The position numbers were made by a program, and so were the translations under genes. 64,000 bases of DNA from Stutzerimonas decontaminans. Lineage in GTDB: Bacteria > Pseudomonadota > Gammaproteobacteria > Pseudomonadales > Pseudomonadaceae. Below the pieces are notes generated by a model. That model made no database searches. It worked only from the letters and a program-made list of their open reading frames with translations, and had not been told where the DNA came from. The stretch's first letter is position 1. Each line of letters opens with the position of its first letter. Positions 1-9,537 of this stretch are shown here, in pieces. The stretch spans positions 930,001-994,000 of the forward strand of contig NZ_CP007509.1 of assembly GCF_000661915.1 (NCBI RefSeq), given 5' to 3'.

Positions 1-434
1 GCCTGACCGAGCTGCCACAGGACGCCGAGCTGGATCGCGCCTTCTGGGACAAGGTCATGGCGGTCAAGACCGCGGTGAACAAGGAACTGGAAAACCAGCG
101 TGCGGCCAAGACCATTGGCGGCAACCTGCAGGCGGAAGTCACGCTATATGCAGAAGACGCGCTGGCTGCGGAGTTGGCCAAGCTGGGCAACGAGCTGCGC
201 TTCGTGCTGATCACCTCTGCCGTCGATATCGCTCCGCTGACTCAGGCGCCAGCCGAGGCCGTGGAGAGCGAATTGGCCGGCCTCAAGTTGGTGGTCAAGA
301 AGACTGTGCACAGCAAGTGTGGTCGCTGCTGGCATCATCTCCCGGACGTCGGTTCGCATGCCGAGCATCCGGAGATCTGCGGTCGCTGCGTGGAGAATAT
401 CGAAGGCGCAGGTGAGGTCCGCCACTATGCGTGA
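1..434 (+). CDS. ileS: Isoleucyl-tRNA synthetase, C-terminal end (partial)
   Basis: This is the 3' end of ileS; the gene begins upstream of the window and its stop is TGA at 432-434. The visible part is the C-terminal extension of a bacterial isoleucyl-tRNA synthetase. It ends in a four-cysteine zinc site (KCGRC ... ICGRC), the finger characteristic of the type of IleRS found with lspA in Proteobacteria. The enzyme charges tRNA-Ile in the cytoplasm. lspA follows after 36 bases on the same strand, the usual ileS-lspA order, so they are probably co-transcribed. The catalytic HIGH and KMSKS parts lie outside the window and cannot be judged. Confidence 0.95.
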   Translation, partial: LTELPQDAELDRAFWDKVMAVKTAVNKELENQRAAKTIGGNLQAEVTLYAEDALAAELAKLGNELRFVLITSAVDIAPLTQAPAEAVESELAGLKLVVKKTVHSKCGRCWHHLPDVGSHAEHPEICGRCVENIEGAGEVRHYA

Positions 435-470
435 TACCCGCCGGACGATCAGCAAGCCGGAGGCTGCACA

Positions 471-974
471 ATGAGTGCGCGTTTCGGCAGGCTCGCCTGG
501 CTGTGGCTCAGCGTGCTGGTGATCGCCCTTGATCAAGCTACCAAGCATTACTTCGAAGCCAATTTCAGCCTGTACCAGAAGGTCGACCTGATTCCGGGCT
601 ATTTCGCCTGGACACTGGCCTACAACACCGGCGCGGCATTCAGCTTTTTGGCCGATCACAGCGGTTGGCAGCGCTGGCTGTTTGCAGTGATTGCGATTGG
701 TGTGAGTGCTGTGCTGGTTGTGTGGCTCAAGCGTCTGAAGCCGAGCGAAACCTGGTTGGCCGTCGCGCTGGCGCTGGTGCTGGGCGGCGCCATTGGCAAT
801 CTCTACGACCGCGTAGTGCTTGGTCACGTGGTTGATTTCATTCTGGTGCATTGGCAGAACCGCTGGTATTTCCCTGCGTTCAATATCGCTGATAGCGCCA
901 TCACCGTCGGTGCCGTCATGCTGGCGCTGGACATGTTCAAGAGCAACAAGACCGGAGAAGCTGCACATGACTGA
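471..974 (+). CDS. lspA: Lipoprotein signal peptidase (signal peptidase II)
   Basis: 167 residues with four predicted membrane spans, the usual size for LspA. This inner-membrane aspartyl protease removes the signal peptide from diacylglyceryl prolipoproteins. The two catalytic aspartates are visible: D122 in GHVVDFI and D141 in NIADSAI; the conserved NTGAAFSF block lies at about 61-69. The ATG at 471 follows an AGGCTGCACA stretch and lies 36 bases after ileS. The last codons overlap the start of fkpB (ATGACTGA), so translation of the two is probably coupled. Its substrates include the lipoproteins encoded elsewhere in this window (the DUF4136 and RlpA-like proteins). Confidence 0.97.
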   Translation: MSARFGRLAWLWLSVLVIALDQATKHYFEANFSLYQKVDLIPGYFAWTLAYNTGAAFSFLADHSGWQRWLFAVIAIGVSAVLVVWLKRLKPSETWLAVALALVLGGAIGNLYDRVVLGHVVDFILVHWQNRWYFPAFNIADSAITVGAVMLALDMFKSNKTGEAAHD

Positions 975-1404
975 ACAGCGCATTGGGCCGGACAAGGAGG
1001 TCACCCTGCATTTCGCGCTTGGCCTGGAAACGGGCGAGCTGGTCGACAGCACGTTCGACAAGAAGCCAGCCACCTTCAAGGTGGGTGACGGCAACCTGCT
1101 GCCGGGCTTCGAGCAGCAACTCTACGGGCTCAAGGCGGGTGACAAGCGCACGTTGCAAGTTGCGCCAGAGCAGGGCTTCGGCCAGGTCAACCCGCAGAAC
1201 GTGCAGGTCATGCCACGCAGCCAGTTCGCCGGAATGGAGCTTTCCGAGGGGCTGATGGTCAGTTTTCAGGATGCTGCGCGTACAGAATTGCCTGGCGTAG
1301 TGAAGGCGTTCGATGACAATCAGGTCACCGTCGATTTCAATCACCCGCTGGCTGGCAAAACCCTGACGTTCGAAGTCGAGATTATCGACGTCAAACCGGT
1401 ATAA
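967..1404 (+). CDS. fkpB: FKBP-type peptidyl-prolyl cis-trans isomerase, SlpA/FkpB type
   Basis: 145 residues. An FKBP fold with the insert-in-flap arrangement of SlpA-type isomerases: FALGLETGELVDST at the N-terminus, a central GFGQVNPQNVQ flap region and a C-terminal DFNHPLAGKTLTFEVEI strand block. It is expected to be a cytoplasmic prolyl isomerase and chaperone. I chose the ATG at 967 because the protein then starts with the conserved TEQRIGPDKEVTLHF strand and overlaps lspA by only eight bases; a longer frame from 820 would run deep inside lspA. Neighbours lspA and ispH match the conserved ileS-lspA-fkpB-ispH order. Confidence 0.95.
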   Translation: MTEQRIGPDKEVTLHFALGLETGELVDSTFDKKPATFKVGDGNLLPGFEQQLYGLKAGDKRTLQVAPEQGFGQVNPQNVQVMPRSQFAGMELSEGLMVSFQDAARTELPGVVKAFDDNQVTVDFNHPLAGKTLTFEVEIIDVKPV

Positions 1405-1414
1405 CCGGCTTCCC

Positions 1415-1442
1415 GCTAGCGGAGGCGCTCGCTTCCGCTAGC
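1415..1442 (+). terminator. Stem-loop between fkpB and ispH
   Basis: Perfect 9-base inverted repeat, GCTAGCGGA (1415-1423) and TCCGCTAGC (1434-1442), separated by 10 bases and starting 10 bases after the fkpB stop. There is no following T-run, so it may be an mRNA processing or stability hairpin rather than a true terminator. Confidence 0.45.
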
Positions 1443-1525
1443 TGATGAAGGGCATCCGAGAATGCCTGCACCGTAATCGCGTTACACTCCCCCCGAAATC
1501 AAACCGTCGCGTGCCGAGACTCACC

Positions 1526-2470
1526 ATGCAAATCAAACTCGCCAACCCTCGCGGCTTCTGCGCGGGTGTAGATCGCGCCATCGAAATCGTCAACCGTGCC
1601 CTGGAAGTGTTCGGGCCGCCGATCTATGTGCGGCATGAAGTGGTACACAACAAGTTCGTGGTCGAAGACCTACGCGCGCGCGGGGCAATCTTCGTCGAAG
1701 AGCTGGACCAGGTGCCGGACGACGTCATCGTCATCTTCAGCGCCCACGGCGTTTCACAGGCCGTGCGACAGGAGGCGGAACAACGCGGCCTGAAGGTGTT
1801 CGACGCCACCTGCCCGCTGGTGACCAAGGTGCATTTGGAGGTGGCCAAGTACAGCCGTGATGGACGTGAGTGCATCCTCATCGGCCACCAGGGCCACCCG
1901 GAAGTCGAAGGCACCATGGGGCAGTACGATGCGCGCAACGGTGGCGCGATTTACCTGGTAGAAGACGAGGAAGACGTCGCCCAGCTGCAAGTGCGCGACC
2001 CCCAGGCGCTAGCGTTCGTCACCCAGACCACGCTGTCCATGGATGACACCAGCCGCGTCATCGACGCGCTGCGCAGCAAGTTCCCAAGCATCGGCGGGCC
2101 GCGCAAGGATGACATCTGCTATGCCACCCAGAATCGCCAGGACGCGGTGAAGCAACTGGCCGATGAATGCGATGTGGTACTGGTCGTAGGCAGCCCGAAT
2201 AGCTCCAACTCTAACCGCCTGCGCGAACTCGCCGAGCGGATGAGTACACCGGCTTATCTCATCGATGGCGCAGAAGACCTCAAACGCGAATGGTTTGAGA
2301 ACATCGAGCGCATCGGCATCACTGCCGGCGCATCAGCACCTGAGGTGCTCGTGCGTGGAGTGATCGAGCAGCTGAAGGAGTGGGGCGCCACAGGTATGGA
2401 CGAGCTGGAAGGGCGGCCGGAGAACGTTACGTTCTCGATGCCGAAGGAGTTGCGGGTTAAGGCTGTTTGA
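1526..2470 (+). CDS. ispH: 4-hydroxy-3-methylbut-2-enyl diphosphate reductase
   Basis: 314 residues. This iron-sulfur enzyme performs the last step of the MEP isoprenoid pathway, reducing HMBPP to IPP and DMAPP in the cytoplasm. The three cluster-ligand cysteines are in place: C12 in RGFCAGV, C96 in DATCPLV and C198 in [11 protein letters not shown]. The [10 protein letters not shown] substrate-binding block is also present. An upstream in-frame start at 1445 exists, but the ATG at 1526 gives the family's normal N-terminus ([18 protein letters not shown]). It is the last gene of the plus-strand ileS cluster and converges on pilE. Confidence 0.97.
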   Translation: MQIKLANPRGFCAGVDRAIEIVNRALEVFGPPIYVRHEVVHNKFVVEDLRARGAIFVEELDQVPDDVIVIFSAHGVSQAVRQEAEQRGLKVFDATCPLVTKVHLEVAKYSRDGRECILIGHQGHPEVEGTMGQYDARNGGAIYLVEDEEDVAQLQVRDPQALAFVTQTTLSMDDTSRVIDALRSKFPSIGGPRKDDICYATQNRQDAVKQLADECDVVLVVGSPNSSNSNRLRELAERMSTPAYLIDGAEDLKREWFENIERIGITAGASAPEVLVRGVIEQLKEWGATGMDELEGRPENVTFSMPKELRVKAV

Positions 2471-2593
2471 CCTGCCGTGAGTCATGCAACGAGGCCCACA
2501 GGGATCACTGATTAACTTAGCCTCCCAATAACGGCTTAGCCGTGTCGCGTTTTGACCGGGTCTCAGTGTGCTCAAACAAAACATAACTGATTA

Positions 2594-2628
2594 GACGAAA
2601 ACCCCGGCCAAAGTGCCGGGGCTTCGTC
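2594..2628. terminator. Bidirectional terminator between ispH and pilE
   Basis: GACGAA (2594-2599) pairs with TTCGTC (2623-2628), and inside them CCCCGGC (2602-2608) pairs with GCCGGGG (2615-2621) over a six-base loop. It sits in the 223-base gap between two convergent genes and can fold on either strand. A weaker GGGG/CCCC hairpin lies at about 2665-2678, close to the pilE stop. Confidence 0.7.
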
Positions 2629-2693
2629 AGCTCTACGGCCTTTTGACAGGCCCTTTTAAACGCTAAGGGGGGACGCCCCTCTCAATTGAAGGC

Positions 2694-3110
2694 TTAGCGC
2701 CAACACTCCGCCGCGGTCTTCCCGCTGCCGGTCCTGTCTTTAGCTCCCAGCGCGTTCAGGGTTAGGTTGCCACACTTGGTGTCGCCGAACTGTTGTTCTG
2801 CCGTAAGCGTATAACCGCCGTCCCCATTGTCCGTACCTACAGATAGCGTGTATTTGCCAGTTTCTGAGGTACTACCGTTCTTCAGCCCCAACTTGGCTAT
2901 ATCGGCGTCTGACGTGATGTAGGCATTGTTCTGACCGAAGTAACGCTCTTGCCGAGCGGATGCGTCACTCAGCAGGGCCTGGCCTTCTGTGCGGTTACTG
3001 CGCTTGACGTACTCGTCGTAGCTTGGATAAGCGATCGCGGCCAGGATACCGATGATCGCGACCACGATCATGAGCTCAATCAGGGTGAAACCGCGCTCGT
3101 CACGCTTCAT
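2694..3110 (-). CDS. pilE: Minor type IV pilin PilE
   Basis: A class-a prepilin: short basic leader MKRDERG, cleavage before F, then [24 protein letters not shown] with the invariant Glu at +5. The C-terminal part has two cysteines (TKCGN ... AECWR) that can close the disulfide-bonded D-region. PilE is one of the minor pilins that prime pilus assembly with PilY1. I chose ATG 3110 because it gives the classic leader and has GGAG six bases upstream. ATG 3137 also has a good AGGA site, lies four bases after the pilY1 stop and would add nine residues, so it is a real alternative. In P. aeruginosa pilY2 lies between pilY1 and pilE; here nothing does. Confidence 0.9.
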   Translation of the reverse strand: MKRDERGFTLIELMIVVAIIGILAAIAYPSYDEYVKRSNRTEGQALLSDASARQERYFGQNNAYITSDADIAKLGLKNGSTSETGKYTLSVGTDNGDGGYTLTAEQQFGDTKCGNLTLNALGAKDRTGSGKTAAECWR

Positions 3111-3141
3111 GGACTGCTCCGTCAATACTGGATTCATTTTG

Positions 3142-6100
3142 TTATTCCTGTTCGATCCGACGCCAGCTTTGGCGGCCTAGGCTTGCCGGGTCCGGGTAGA
3201 CATTGATGCATTCCTGGCCTGTGCAGTACTGGTATGTCCCGTCGGAATCCTGGGAAAGCGTACCGCCGCCCTCGCCATCCTGACGAACCGCTGAGACATT
3301 GGTCGTACCGATATCCGTGGTTGGTATGTAGTCAAAGGCATTGTGAGAGGTTCTGCCGCCAGTGAAGGGATTGATGGCATAGGTCCAGTTGTTCGCGCCA
3401 TCACCGCACGGGTCGTCATTTGGAATCAGCGACTGGAAGAAGATCGTGCGGCCCAGCTGCGACATATTCTCCACCACCATTTCTCCTTGGCTCTGACGCA
3501 GATTTAGATACCAGCCATTCTGCGCCGATTGGGTGTCGCTGCCCTGCCAGCTGACATTGTTATTGCTCAGTACAAGGCCTTGGCGCGTGATGCCGTTGGC
3601 CTCGACTGTGGTTTGGGTTGTGATCGTCTGCTCCTGCAAGCTGCTGCGAGCGATATTCGGGTCACTTGCTTCCTCGCCCAGCGTCTGCTTGTCCCAGATG
3701 CCGTAGACCGTTTGGGCGAAACTCTTATCGCCTTCCTTGTCACCGGTTTCGAAGAACTTGCCGGTACCGAATACGACCAGATAGCCGAAGCCGGTGGGGT
3801 GGAGCACTAGGCTTGGTGCGGATGTAATGGGCTGACGACCTTCGGTCCCGGTGTTTGCCACGGCGCTGAACAGTGGTTGGCCGCCAAAGGCCACCTCGAA
3901 GTCATCAATGGCGTTTTCGCTATCGTCTTCGGTGGTGAAGGGCACCGTATCGCTACGACCGTTACGCAGCAGATCGAAGCGCCAGAGGTTGCCCTGAAGG
4001 TCTCCGGCATAGGCGTAGTCCGCCACACCGTCGGCGTTGTAGTCGGCAAGTTTGGGAGTCGAAAGGCCATTCGCAACGCCGTCCACACCCTCGACTTCCA
4101 GACTGGTAAGGAGGGTGCCCTCCATTGCATCGACTATAAACAGTGCCGCCTTGCCGTTGGTGTTGTTAGCGCTTTCGTAGCCGTTGCCGAACACCACGCC
4201 CCAGGTGCCAGTGTGTAGACGCGCGATGGTGGGTTGCGAGAAGCTGTAGCCCATCTTCGCTGCGGCATCGTCCGGCAAGCTGCTGTCGTCAAACTCCCAA
4301 AGGAGCTCTTCGCTTCCTGGGGTTGTAATGTCCAACGCAAATATTGATTTGCCACCGGCTTTCAAAGTGCCAACCAGGATGGTGCGCCACTCTGTGCCGT
4401 TGTAAACGTCGGCTACGACTGGACTGCCATCCACGTAGAACTCATGACTGTAGTTGGTACCGGTCAGCTTGTTGAGCTTGGCGAAAACGGCGCTGGGAAC
4501 GAAGGCAAACTCCTCGACACCGGTCAATGCGTTGAAGCCGTGGAGCATACCGTCATTGCCGCCCACATATACGCGAGGCGTCCGCCCTGCGATATTAGTT
4601 GCAAACGTCGAATAAGCGGTATTGCCCTCCAGTCGATTACTGAAGTTGACGAGGTAGCGGGGCCCGGATACCACCGCAGGGCTGGATGAATAGAAGTCAC
4701 CTAGGACGCTGCTGCGTTGACGGAACGTGGAGTTCTCACCGCTGCGGTTGCCACGAAGATACTGCAAGCGCTGTTCCCCTCTGGCGTCTGGAAGATTGCT
4801 GTTCTCCGGATCGCGGCTGAGCAGATTGGCAAGCGTGCCGGCAGTGCTGGCGGAGCCGGCGTTGTCCCAAGTGAAGTCCACTAGGCCGCTGTTCGTGCTG
4901 CCGGCCATTTTTATGGTCCGGCTTTGCCAGCCGGGCACTTGGCTCTTGGCACTCCATATTTCGGAAGTTTCAAAGGCGTTGTTTTGGGCGTTCCAGGCTT
5001 TCTCGAAGCGCTTGACGTCGCCAGACCAGTTGTCGTCGCTGGCATAGGATGTCTGGTATGAGACGGTTTTGACCGTGCCGTTGTTGTTTTCGTCCGTACT
5101 GACTTGGCCGGAGTTGATGGCAGGCCGCGCTGCTGTGGATTTCCGATCAGCAATTCGGGACAGGATGTCATCGAAGGCCTGAACCATTGCTTCCGGGCTG
5201 TCGACACTAAAAAACTCGCCGCGTGAGTTGATGGCAGCATGCCAAAGGTCATAGATGTTGTTGGCGCTGCCGCTGGAAGCTGCAGGCCAGGTGGCCGTGC
5301 CGGCAACCAAACTCGCGTAGCCTTGCCCAGCGAACGTGCTGCCGGCCCAAGGGACATCTGCATTGTTCAGGGATTCGGTTAGGCCGAGACCCATCACGAA
5401 GTTGGTCATATGCTGCCAGGTCGCCGGATCGTTTCGCGGATCCCAGTAGTCGGCTGCGGTATCGCCACTTTTGAAAGGTATGTATGCCGGCAAATCATTG
5501 TCTAGATCTGGGTTAAGGTCGGTAGCCCAGTAGTGCATAGCTAAGTCGGCCAGCGTATTGCTCGTGCTGTCGTAATAGGGCTTGCGCTCACTATAAGCAC
5601 GGCCGTCAGGCAGGGTGAAAGTTGCAGCATCATGACGAAAGTTGCTGGGCATTGTAGTGGTGGCGTTCCATTGCCCGTCGGTCATCAGAATGTGGTAGCT
5701 GGCGCGGCAAGCGTAGGTGTTCTGACTGGTATTGCCTGTGCCGTTAGGGTTTTTCTGCCATGGTGTGCCGGTAGTATAGAACTCGCCCGCACGTTTTAGC
5801 GCCGCTGGCAACGGCGTGCTCTGGTTAAACTTGATGTCTTGCAGCCATGCGTACAGCTGCCCCTTATGAGCTGGTGAATAGTCTTTGAGCGAGTTGTTAT
5901 AGCAGTTGGCGGCGTCAGTCCCAGTGAAACTGGTGCAGTTGCCCAGCCCTTGCCAAGTGAGGCGAACCGAGGGGGAAAGGTCATAGAACGCCAGCGCCGC
6001 TGCGGAAATGGTGGCTAAAGCGCGGTTGCGGTAGAACGAGTACCAATTGGCGAAGTTTTGCTGTTGGTCGTTGTTAACGAAGTTCAGACGGTAGCAGTTG

Positions 6101-6861
6101 TCGTCAGCCTTGCTGCAGTTGCTGGCGAGGGTGGCGTCATATGTGTAGTAGTAGGCTGGGACGCCCGCTTGTGTCCAGCTGCCAGTGTAGCGATCATTGC
6201 CGCTGTCATATGAACAGCTTCCGCTTGACCAGCCATCGATTGTGGCAGTGCAGGTTCGGGTTGGGTTCCAGCCTCCGGTATTAGCCCCGCGGGTAATCGT
6301 GACGGTTTTTCCAGCGTTTGAGCAGGTTTTGGCTTGGCCAATATTTAAAGCGGTGACGTAGCAGGTGGGAAAATCGGCACTAGGGTTTTCCCCTAGGCGG
6401 TTGTTCGTATTGTTGTAGCCGTAAGTGGTGGCCTGGCTACTGAGCAGATCATAGCTCCATGTGAATTTGTAATTGCTGCGTAGATCTATGCTGCCGTAGT
6501 TGCTTTTGTAACCGTTGAGTAAGGCAGCGCTATAACTGGTAGACAGTTGCTGTTCTGTACCGCTCGTATCGAACACGATTGGTGCGTCATAGCTAATGTT
6601 GGGATTGAAATAAAGTGGATTGAAATCACTCGATTTTGCCCGTCGAGTGGCGTGCAGGCCATTGATGTTATCCGGGGCGAAGGCCCAGCGCATACTGCCT
6701 GAGTCATCCAGGGTCAGCGCCATGTTCGGCGGGACACCAACGGTGAGGCTCAATGGGCTTTGTGACACAGCTGCAAAACTGTTGGCCGCGCTGAGCAGGG
6801 CTACGCCAAAAAGAGCGTATGAGAGCGTCTTAACGCGAGAATAAGGATGAAAACGGGACAT
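3142..6861 (-). CDS. pilY1: Type IV pilus tip adhesin and biogenesis factor PilY1
   Basis: About 1,239 residues from the ATG at 6861; a TTG at 6876 would overlap the pilX stop. A signal peptide covers roughly residues 1-31. A von Willebrand-like MIDAS motif, D52-D-S-G-S56, follows, with [10 protein letters not shown] later in the same region. The C-terminal half is the PilC/PilY beta-propeller domain, and near residue 940 it has the calcium loop [15 protein letters not shown] followed by LQGNLWRFD. Family role: a secreted, pilus-tip-associated protein needed for pilus extension, adhesion and mechanosensing, working with the minor pilins encoded upstream. Base composition is lower in GC than in housekeeping genes here (6541-6600 has 28 G+C of 60). 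It ends four bases before the longer pilE start. Confidence 0.93.
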   Translation of the reverse strand: MSRFHPYSRVKTLSYALFGVALLSAANSFAAVSQSPLSLTVGVPPNMALTLDDSGSMRWAFAPDNINGLHATRRAKSSDFNPLYFNPNISYDAPIVFDTSGTEQQLSTSYSAALLNGYKSNYGSIDLRSNYKFTWSYDLLSSQATTYGYNNTNNRLGENPSADFPTCYVTALNIGQAKTCSNAGKTVTITRGANTGGWNPTRTCTATIDGWSSGSCSYDSGNDRYTGSWTQAGVPAYYYTYDATLASNCSKADDNCYRLNFVNNDQQQNFANWYSFYRNRALATISAAALAFYDLSPSVRLTWQGLGNCTSFTGTDAANCYNNSLKDYSPAHKGQLYAWLQDIKFNQSTPLPAALKRAGEFYTTGTPWQKNPNGTGNTSQNTYACRASYHILMTDGQWNATTTMPSNFRHDAATFTLPDGRAYSERKPYYDSTSNTLADLAMHYWATDLNPDLDNDLPAYIPFKSGDTAADYWDPRNDPATWQHMTNFVMGLGLTESLNNADVPWAGSTFAGQGYASLVAGTATWPAASSGSANNIYDLWHAAINSRGEFFSVDSPEAMVQAFDDILSRIADRKSTAARPAINSGQVSTDENNNGTVKTVSYQTSYASDDNWSGDVKRFEKAWNAQNNAFETSEIWSAKSQVPGWQSRTIKMAGSTNSGLVDFTWDNAGSASTAGTLANLLSRDPENSNLPDARGEQRLQYLRGNRSGENSTFRQRSSVLGDFYSSSPAVVSGPRYLVNFSNRLEGNTAYSTFATNIAGRTPRVYVGGNDGMLHGFNALTGVEEFAFVPSAVFAKLNKLTGTNYSHEFYVDGSPVVADVYNGTEWRTILVGTLKAGGKSIFALDITTPGSEELLWEFDDSSLPDDAAAKMGYSFSQPTIARLHTGTWGVVFGNGYESANNTNGKAALFIVDAMEGTLLTSLEVEGVDGVANGLSTPKLADYNADGVADYAYAGDLQGNLWRFDLLRNGRSDTVPFTTEDDSENAIDDFEVAFGGQPLFSAVANTGTEGRQPITSAPSLVLHPTGFGYLVVFGTGKFFETGDKEGDKSFAQTVYGIWDKQTLGEEASDPNIARSSLQEQTITTQTTVEANGITRQGLVLSNNNVSWQGSDTQSAQNGWYLNLRQSQGEMVVENMSQLGRTIFFQSLIPNDDPCGDGANNWTYAINPFTGGRTSHNAFDYIPTTDIGTTNVSAVRQDGEGGGTLSQDSDGTYQYCTGQECINVYPDPASLGRQSWRRIEQE

Positions 6862-6872
6862 GATGTCGGCTC

Positions 6873-7478
6873 TCAATTGTTAAGGCCAAGGTAGATGTTG
6901 GCGTGGGTCGACTGCAGGTAGAGGGCGTCGCCGGTCTTGCCATTGTTGAGATAGAAATAGGTGCCACTTCCCTCGCCGCGTCCGCCGTACTCGGCGTTTA
7001 CAGCAGCGTTACCTGTTTCAGCCGCCAGGATGCTGTTGTAGTGGGCGTCTGCCTCGGTATCGGTTTCAGGGTCTGTGCCGCGATAAGGCATCCAGACGTT
7101 CGAGGTGGTTAGGAGATCATCGCCGTCGGTCGTTTGGGGCTGGTCCACGAAGGCCAGCAGGCGATCTGTCTTGATTTCAAGCAAGCAGGGACTATTGATT
7201 CCATTGGTTTTCAGGGTGTTCGTCGCTAAGCAGTTCGCCGCTTTGGCTTCAAGCTTGTCGGCCAGGTTGCCGGGACCGTAAAAACGAAACTCGGCTTCGC
7301 GCAAAGCCGCATCTGCAATGCTTTGGGTCTTCATGTCGTGAGCGCGGTTGGCGGTGATGCGAGACTCGAGCGTTACCCCGCGCATGCTGCTGACGGCCAG
7401 TACAGTTAGCACCAGTAGCATGACGAGGGAGACGAGGAGCACCGCTCCGCCCTGAGAATTGCGGGAAATGGGCGTCAT
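6873..7478 (-). CDS. pilX: Minor pilin assembly protein PilX
   Basis: 201 residues. The N-terminus has GGAVLLVSLVMLLVLTVLAVSSMRG followed by LESRITANRAHDMKTQSIADAALREAE, the PilX/PilW N-terminal signature (hydrophobic helix, then a charged helix with the AALREAE end). PilX is an inner-membrane minor pilin of the PilVWX-FimU priming complex. It starts within four bases of the end of pilW (ATGA-type overlap at 7475-7478), and the pilY1 start follows within a few bases, so the whole set is one translationally linked operon. The +5 position of the mature N-terminus is not Glu, as is common for PilX/GspK-type subunits. Confidence 0.88.
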   Translation of the reverse strand: MTPISRNSQGGAVLLVSLVMLLVLTVLAVSSMRGVTLESRITANRAHDMKTQSIADAALREAEFRFYGPGNLADKLEAKAANCLATNTLKTNGINSPCLLEIKTDRLLAFVDQPQTTDGDDLLTTSNVWMPYRGTDPETDTEADAHYNSILAAETGNAAVNAEYGGRGEGSGTYFYLNNGKTGDALYLQSTHANIYLGLNN

Positions 7479-8323
7479 GGCATGAGGTTCCTGATGGTTT
7501 GCGTGGCTCCTGCCACCTGATAGATGCGTTTGTTATCTGCTTCTTCCAGTCGGGTCTGCGCATCTGGTGAGGCTTCTACCAGCCAGTCGGTAAGAACCTT
7601 CGAATCGCCGTCGCGCTGTCCCGCGCGGCTGGCGAGCAGCAGCGCATAGCGCACGCTACGGATCGCTCCGCTAGTGGGTGTCCAATCTGCTTGCTGGATG
7701 AAGGTGGTGACTTCCTTTTCCAGCATGTCAGTCTTGCCTACACCGAAGTCCAAACGCAGGTCCGCAATACCGCGGAGTACCTCGCCGTACTGCGGGGTGG
7801 TGGCGTTGAGGCTTTTGCACAAAAGGCGGCCGTCCTGCAGCTGATCGTCGCTGCTGGGCTCGAACTTGAACGCCAGAACGGTCAGGTCGCCTGCGTCAGG
7901 CGGGGAAGAAGGGAAGGCTTCGTCATATACAACCGAGCTAGCGGTGCCCTGACAGTCCAGCTCGCCGCTGACCTGTGGCTGATATCGAATGCAGAAGCCG
8001 ACTCCTACACTTGGATCCAGCCCGGTCGCGGCATGTCCTGCATTGAACGCAAGGCATCCGCCGGAAGCGGGGCGGGAGGGAAAGACGATGTCCAGCAACG
8101 CTGACGGTGTCCGGCGATAGCCGGCCTTACCCAGATAGTCGTTAATGACTAATGCGGCGAAACGGCTGTTCTCAACGTTTCCGGCCTGATTCTGCTGGAA
8201 GACGTAGTTTCTCTTGTTGTCGATATAGACTTGCGTAATACCGAGGATTAGAAAGCTGCTGATCGCTAACGCAATCAGCAGTTCCACCATGGACAGGCCG
8301 AATTGATGTTTAGTGTGGTTCAT
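7475..8323 (-). CDS. pilW: Minor pilin assembly protein PilW
   Basis: 282 residues from ATG 8323. The leader MNHTKHQFG is followed by LSMVELLIALAISSFLILGITQVYIDNKRNY, a type IV prepilin N-terminus with the conserved Glu, and then VENSRFAALVINDYLGKAGYRR, typical of PilW. I preferred 8323 to the upstream in-frame start at 8377 because it gives a short leader and an ATGA overlap with the pilV stop. The protein is a core minor pilin placed between PilV and PilX in the priming complex. It contains several cysteines in the globular part that probably form disulfides in the periplasm. Confidence 0.9.
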   Translation of the reverse strand: MNHTKHQFGLSMVELLIALAISSFLILGITQVYIDNKRNYVFQQNQAGNVENSRFAALVINDYLGKAGYRRTPSALLDIVFPSRPASGGCLAFNAGHAATGLDPSVGVGFCIRYQPQVSGELDCQGTASSVVYDEAFPSSPPDAGDLTVLAFKFEPSSDDQLQDGRLLCKSLNATTPQYGEVLRGIADLRLDFGVGKTDMLEKEVTTFIQQADWTPTSGAIRSVRYALLLASRAGQRDGDSKVLTDWLVEASPDAQTRLEEADNKRIYQVAGATQTIRNLMP

Positions 8324-8871
8324 GGTTCTACCCGAACTGTATAGCTGCAAACTTCGGAGTTGTCCGCGTCGAGGCATGCGCCGTCACGAACTTGCCAGGC
8401 CAGGCGGATTTCAAGCATTGAGCCCTTGCCGTCGCAATCACCTGGATTGGAGCTGCGGCAGACGTACACGTCGCTATCGAATAGTTCGCTGCCGCCTGGC
8501 AGCAACGCTTCAACCTTGTCTGCCCAGCAGTCGCGCAGTTCTTTTGCTGTTTGCGCGATTCGGCTCGGGCTCGCCACGCAGCTCTCGCGATCGTCGAAGT
8601 CATCGCCGGCGGCTTTGTAAAAAATGGAGCTGCCTTTTAACCCGCTGTTCATAGGAAATTGCGGCGGCGAAGTGTTGAAGAGCTCTTTCGGGTGCGCTCT
8701 TACAATTTCGATCAGGTCGCCGGCCAGGACGATGGCTGTGTTGCGCTGTACCGAGTCCTGGGTGTATTGGATGCTGCGCCCCTGCAGGGCCACCATGCCG
8801 AGTACACCGATGGTGGTTAGCAGTAGAGCTACCAGCACCTCGATCAGGCTGAAGCCGTTATTTGTTTTCAT
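8320..8871 (-). CDS. pilV: Minor pilin PilV
   Basis: About 183 residues. The leader MKTNNG, cleavage before F, and FSLIEVLVALLLTTIGVLGMVALQGRSIQYTQDS form a class-a prepilin N-terminus with Glu at +5 (PilV type). ATG 8871 has AGGA five bases upstream; the alternative ATG 8883 overlaps the fimU stop (ATGA) and would add four residues, so either could be used. Its position (fimU-pilV-pilW) matches the P. aeruginosa minor-pilin operon. It links FimU and PilW in the initiation complex at the base and later the tip of the pilus. Confidence 0.9.
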   Translation of the reverse strand: MKTNNGFSLIEVLVALLLTTIGVLGMVALQGRSIQYTQDSVQRNTAIVLAGDLIEIVRAHPKELFNTSPPQFPMNSGLKGSSIFYKAAGDDFDDRESCVASPSRIAQTAKELRDCWADKVEALLPGGSELFDSDVYVCRSSNPGDCDGKGSMLEIRLAWQVRDGACLDADNSEVCSYTVRVEP

Positions 8872-8879
8872 TGGGTTCC

Positions 8880-9371
8880 TCATGGTGTGCAGCTGTCCAA
8901 AGCAGCGCCGGCCTTCCTGCCGCGCGGATAGAGAACAACGCCGCCACTAGCTTGCACTTCGAGCAGATAGCCGGTGGCCGGGTCTGATTCTCGGCATATT
9001 GTGAACTTGGCCGTTGTAGCGGTGCCGTTGGCCCGGAAGAGCAGTTTGTCGTCACTCAGAGCTGAGCTGAGAATTTCCGCGTGGGCGGGGTTATGCTCCA
9101 AGACCCGCTCGACCTCGCCGCTTCCCGCTTTACTGATTTCCCAGGCCGCGTCGCTCTTGATCTGTACTTCGTATGTCTGTCGGTTGAGGACGGCTTGTCC
9201 GCGCGCGTGTTGCAGGAAGATGACTAGCTCTTCGGCCTTGCCTTGCACCTGATTGCTACGGATCAGGTCGTTGAAGCTCGGGACGGCGATGGCTGCGAAA
9301 ATGCCCAGTAGCGCCAACGTGATCATTAGCTCGACCAGGGTGAATCCGTGCATGTCGGTTGGGCGTGACAT
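8880..9371 (-). CDS. fimU: Minor pilin FimU (GspH/FimT-type pseudopilin)
   Basis: 163 residues from ATG 9371, which has GGAG eight bases upstream. The leader MSRPTDMHG is followed by FTLVELMITLALLGIFAAIAVPSFNDLIRSNQVQGKAEEL, a GspH/FimT-type pseudopilin start with Glu at +5. By position (between fimT and pilV) it corresponds to FimU, the minor pilin that connects the priming subcomplex to the major pilin. The globular domain has cysteines in TICRES and near the C-terminus (LDSCTP). Two GspH-type genes lie in tandem, so the fimU and fimT names rest mainly on order. Confidence 0.82.
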   Translation of the reverse strand: MSRPTDMHGFTLVELMITLALLGIFAAIAVPSFNDLIRSNQVQGKAEELVIFLQHARGQAVLNRQTYEVQIKSDAAWEISKAGSGEVERVLEHNPAHAEILSSALSDDKLLFRANGTATTAKFTICRESDPATGYLLEVQASGGVVLYPRGRKAGAALDSCTP

Positions 9372-9537
9372 GATGTACTCCAGGAGAATCGTGAGCGGAT
9401 GATGCAAACGCGTTGGTGTCTTGTCCGCATGGGAAAGATGGTTGGCACATTTATGCAGATAGGCGGTCGGGCGTCCGGTTTGCGTTGTGGGAAGTTGTGA
9501 CGGGGTCGATGTTTGTCGCGAGTTCGAGGCGCCCCGC

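Noticed and set aside
820..966. Longer N-terminus for fkpB reaching into lspA
   Set aside because: The added residues are out-of-frame lspA sequence and the FKBP fold begins right after ATG 967.
2660..2690. GGGG/CCCC hairpin near the pilE stop as a second terminator
   Set aside because: The stem is only four to five pairs; the 2594-2628 structure explains termination better.
9443..9457. TGGCACATTTATGCA resembling a sigma-54 promoter
   Set aside because: GG and GC are nine bases apart instead of ten, and the strand is opposite to the pilin genes.
9372..9537. AlgR box in front of fimU, as known for the P. aeruginosa operon
   Set aside because: No CCGTTCGTC-type core was seen on either strand in this gap.
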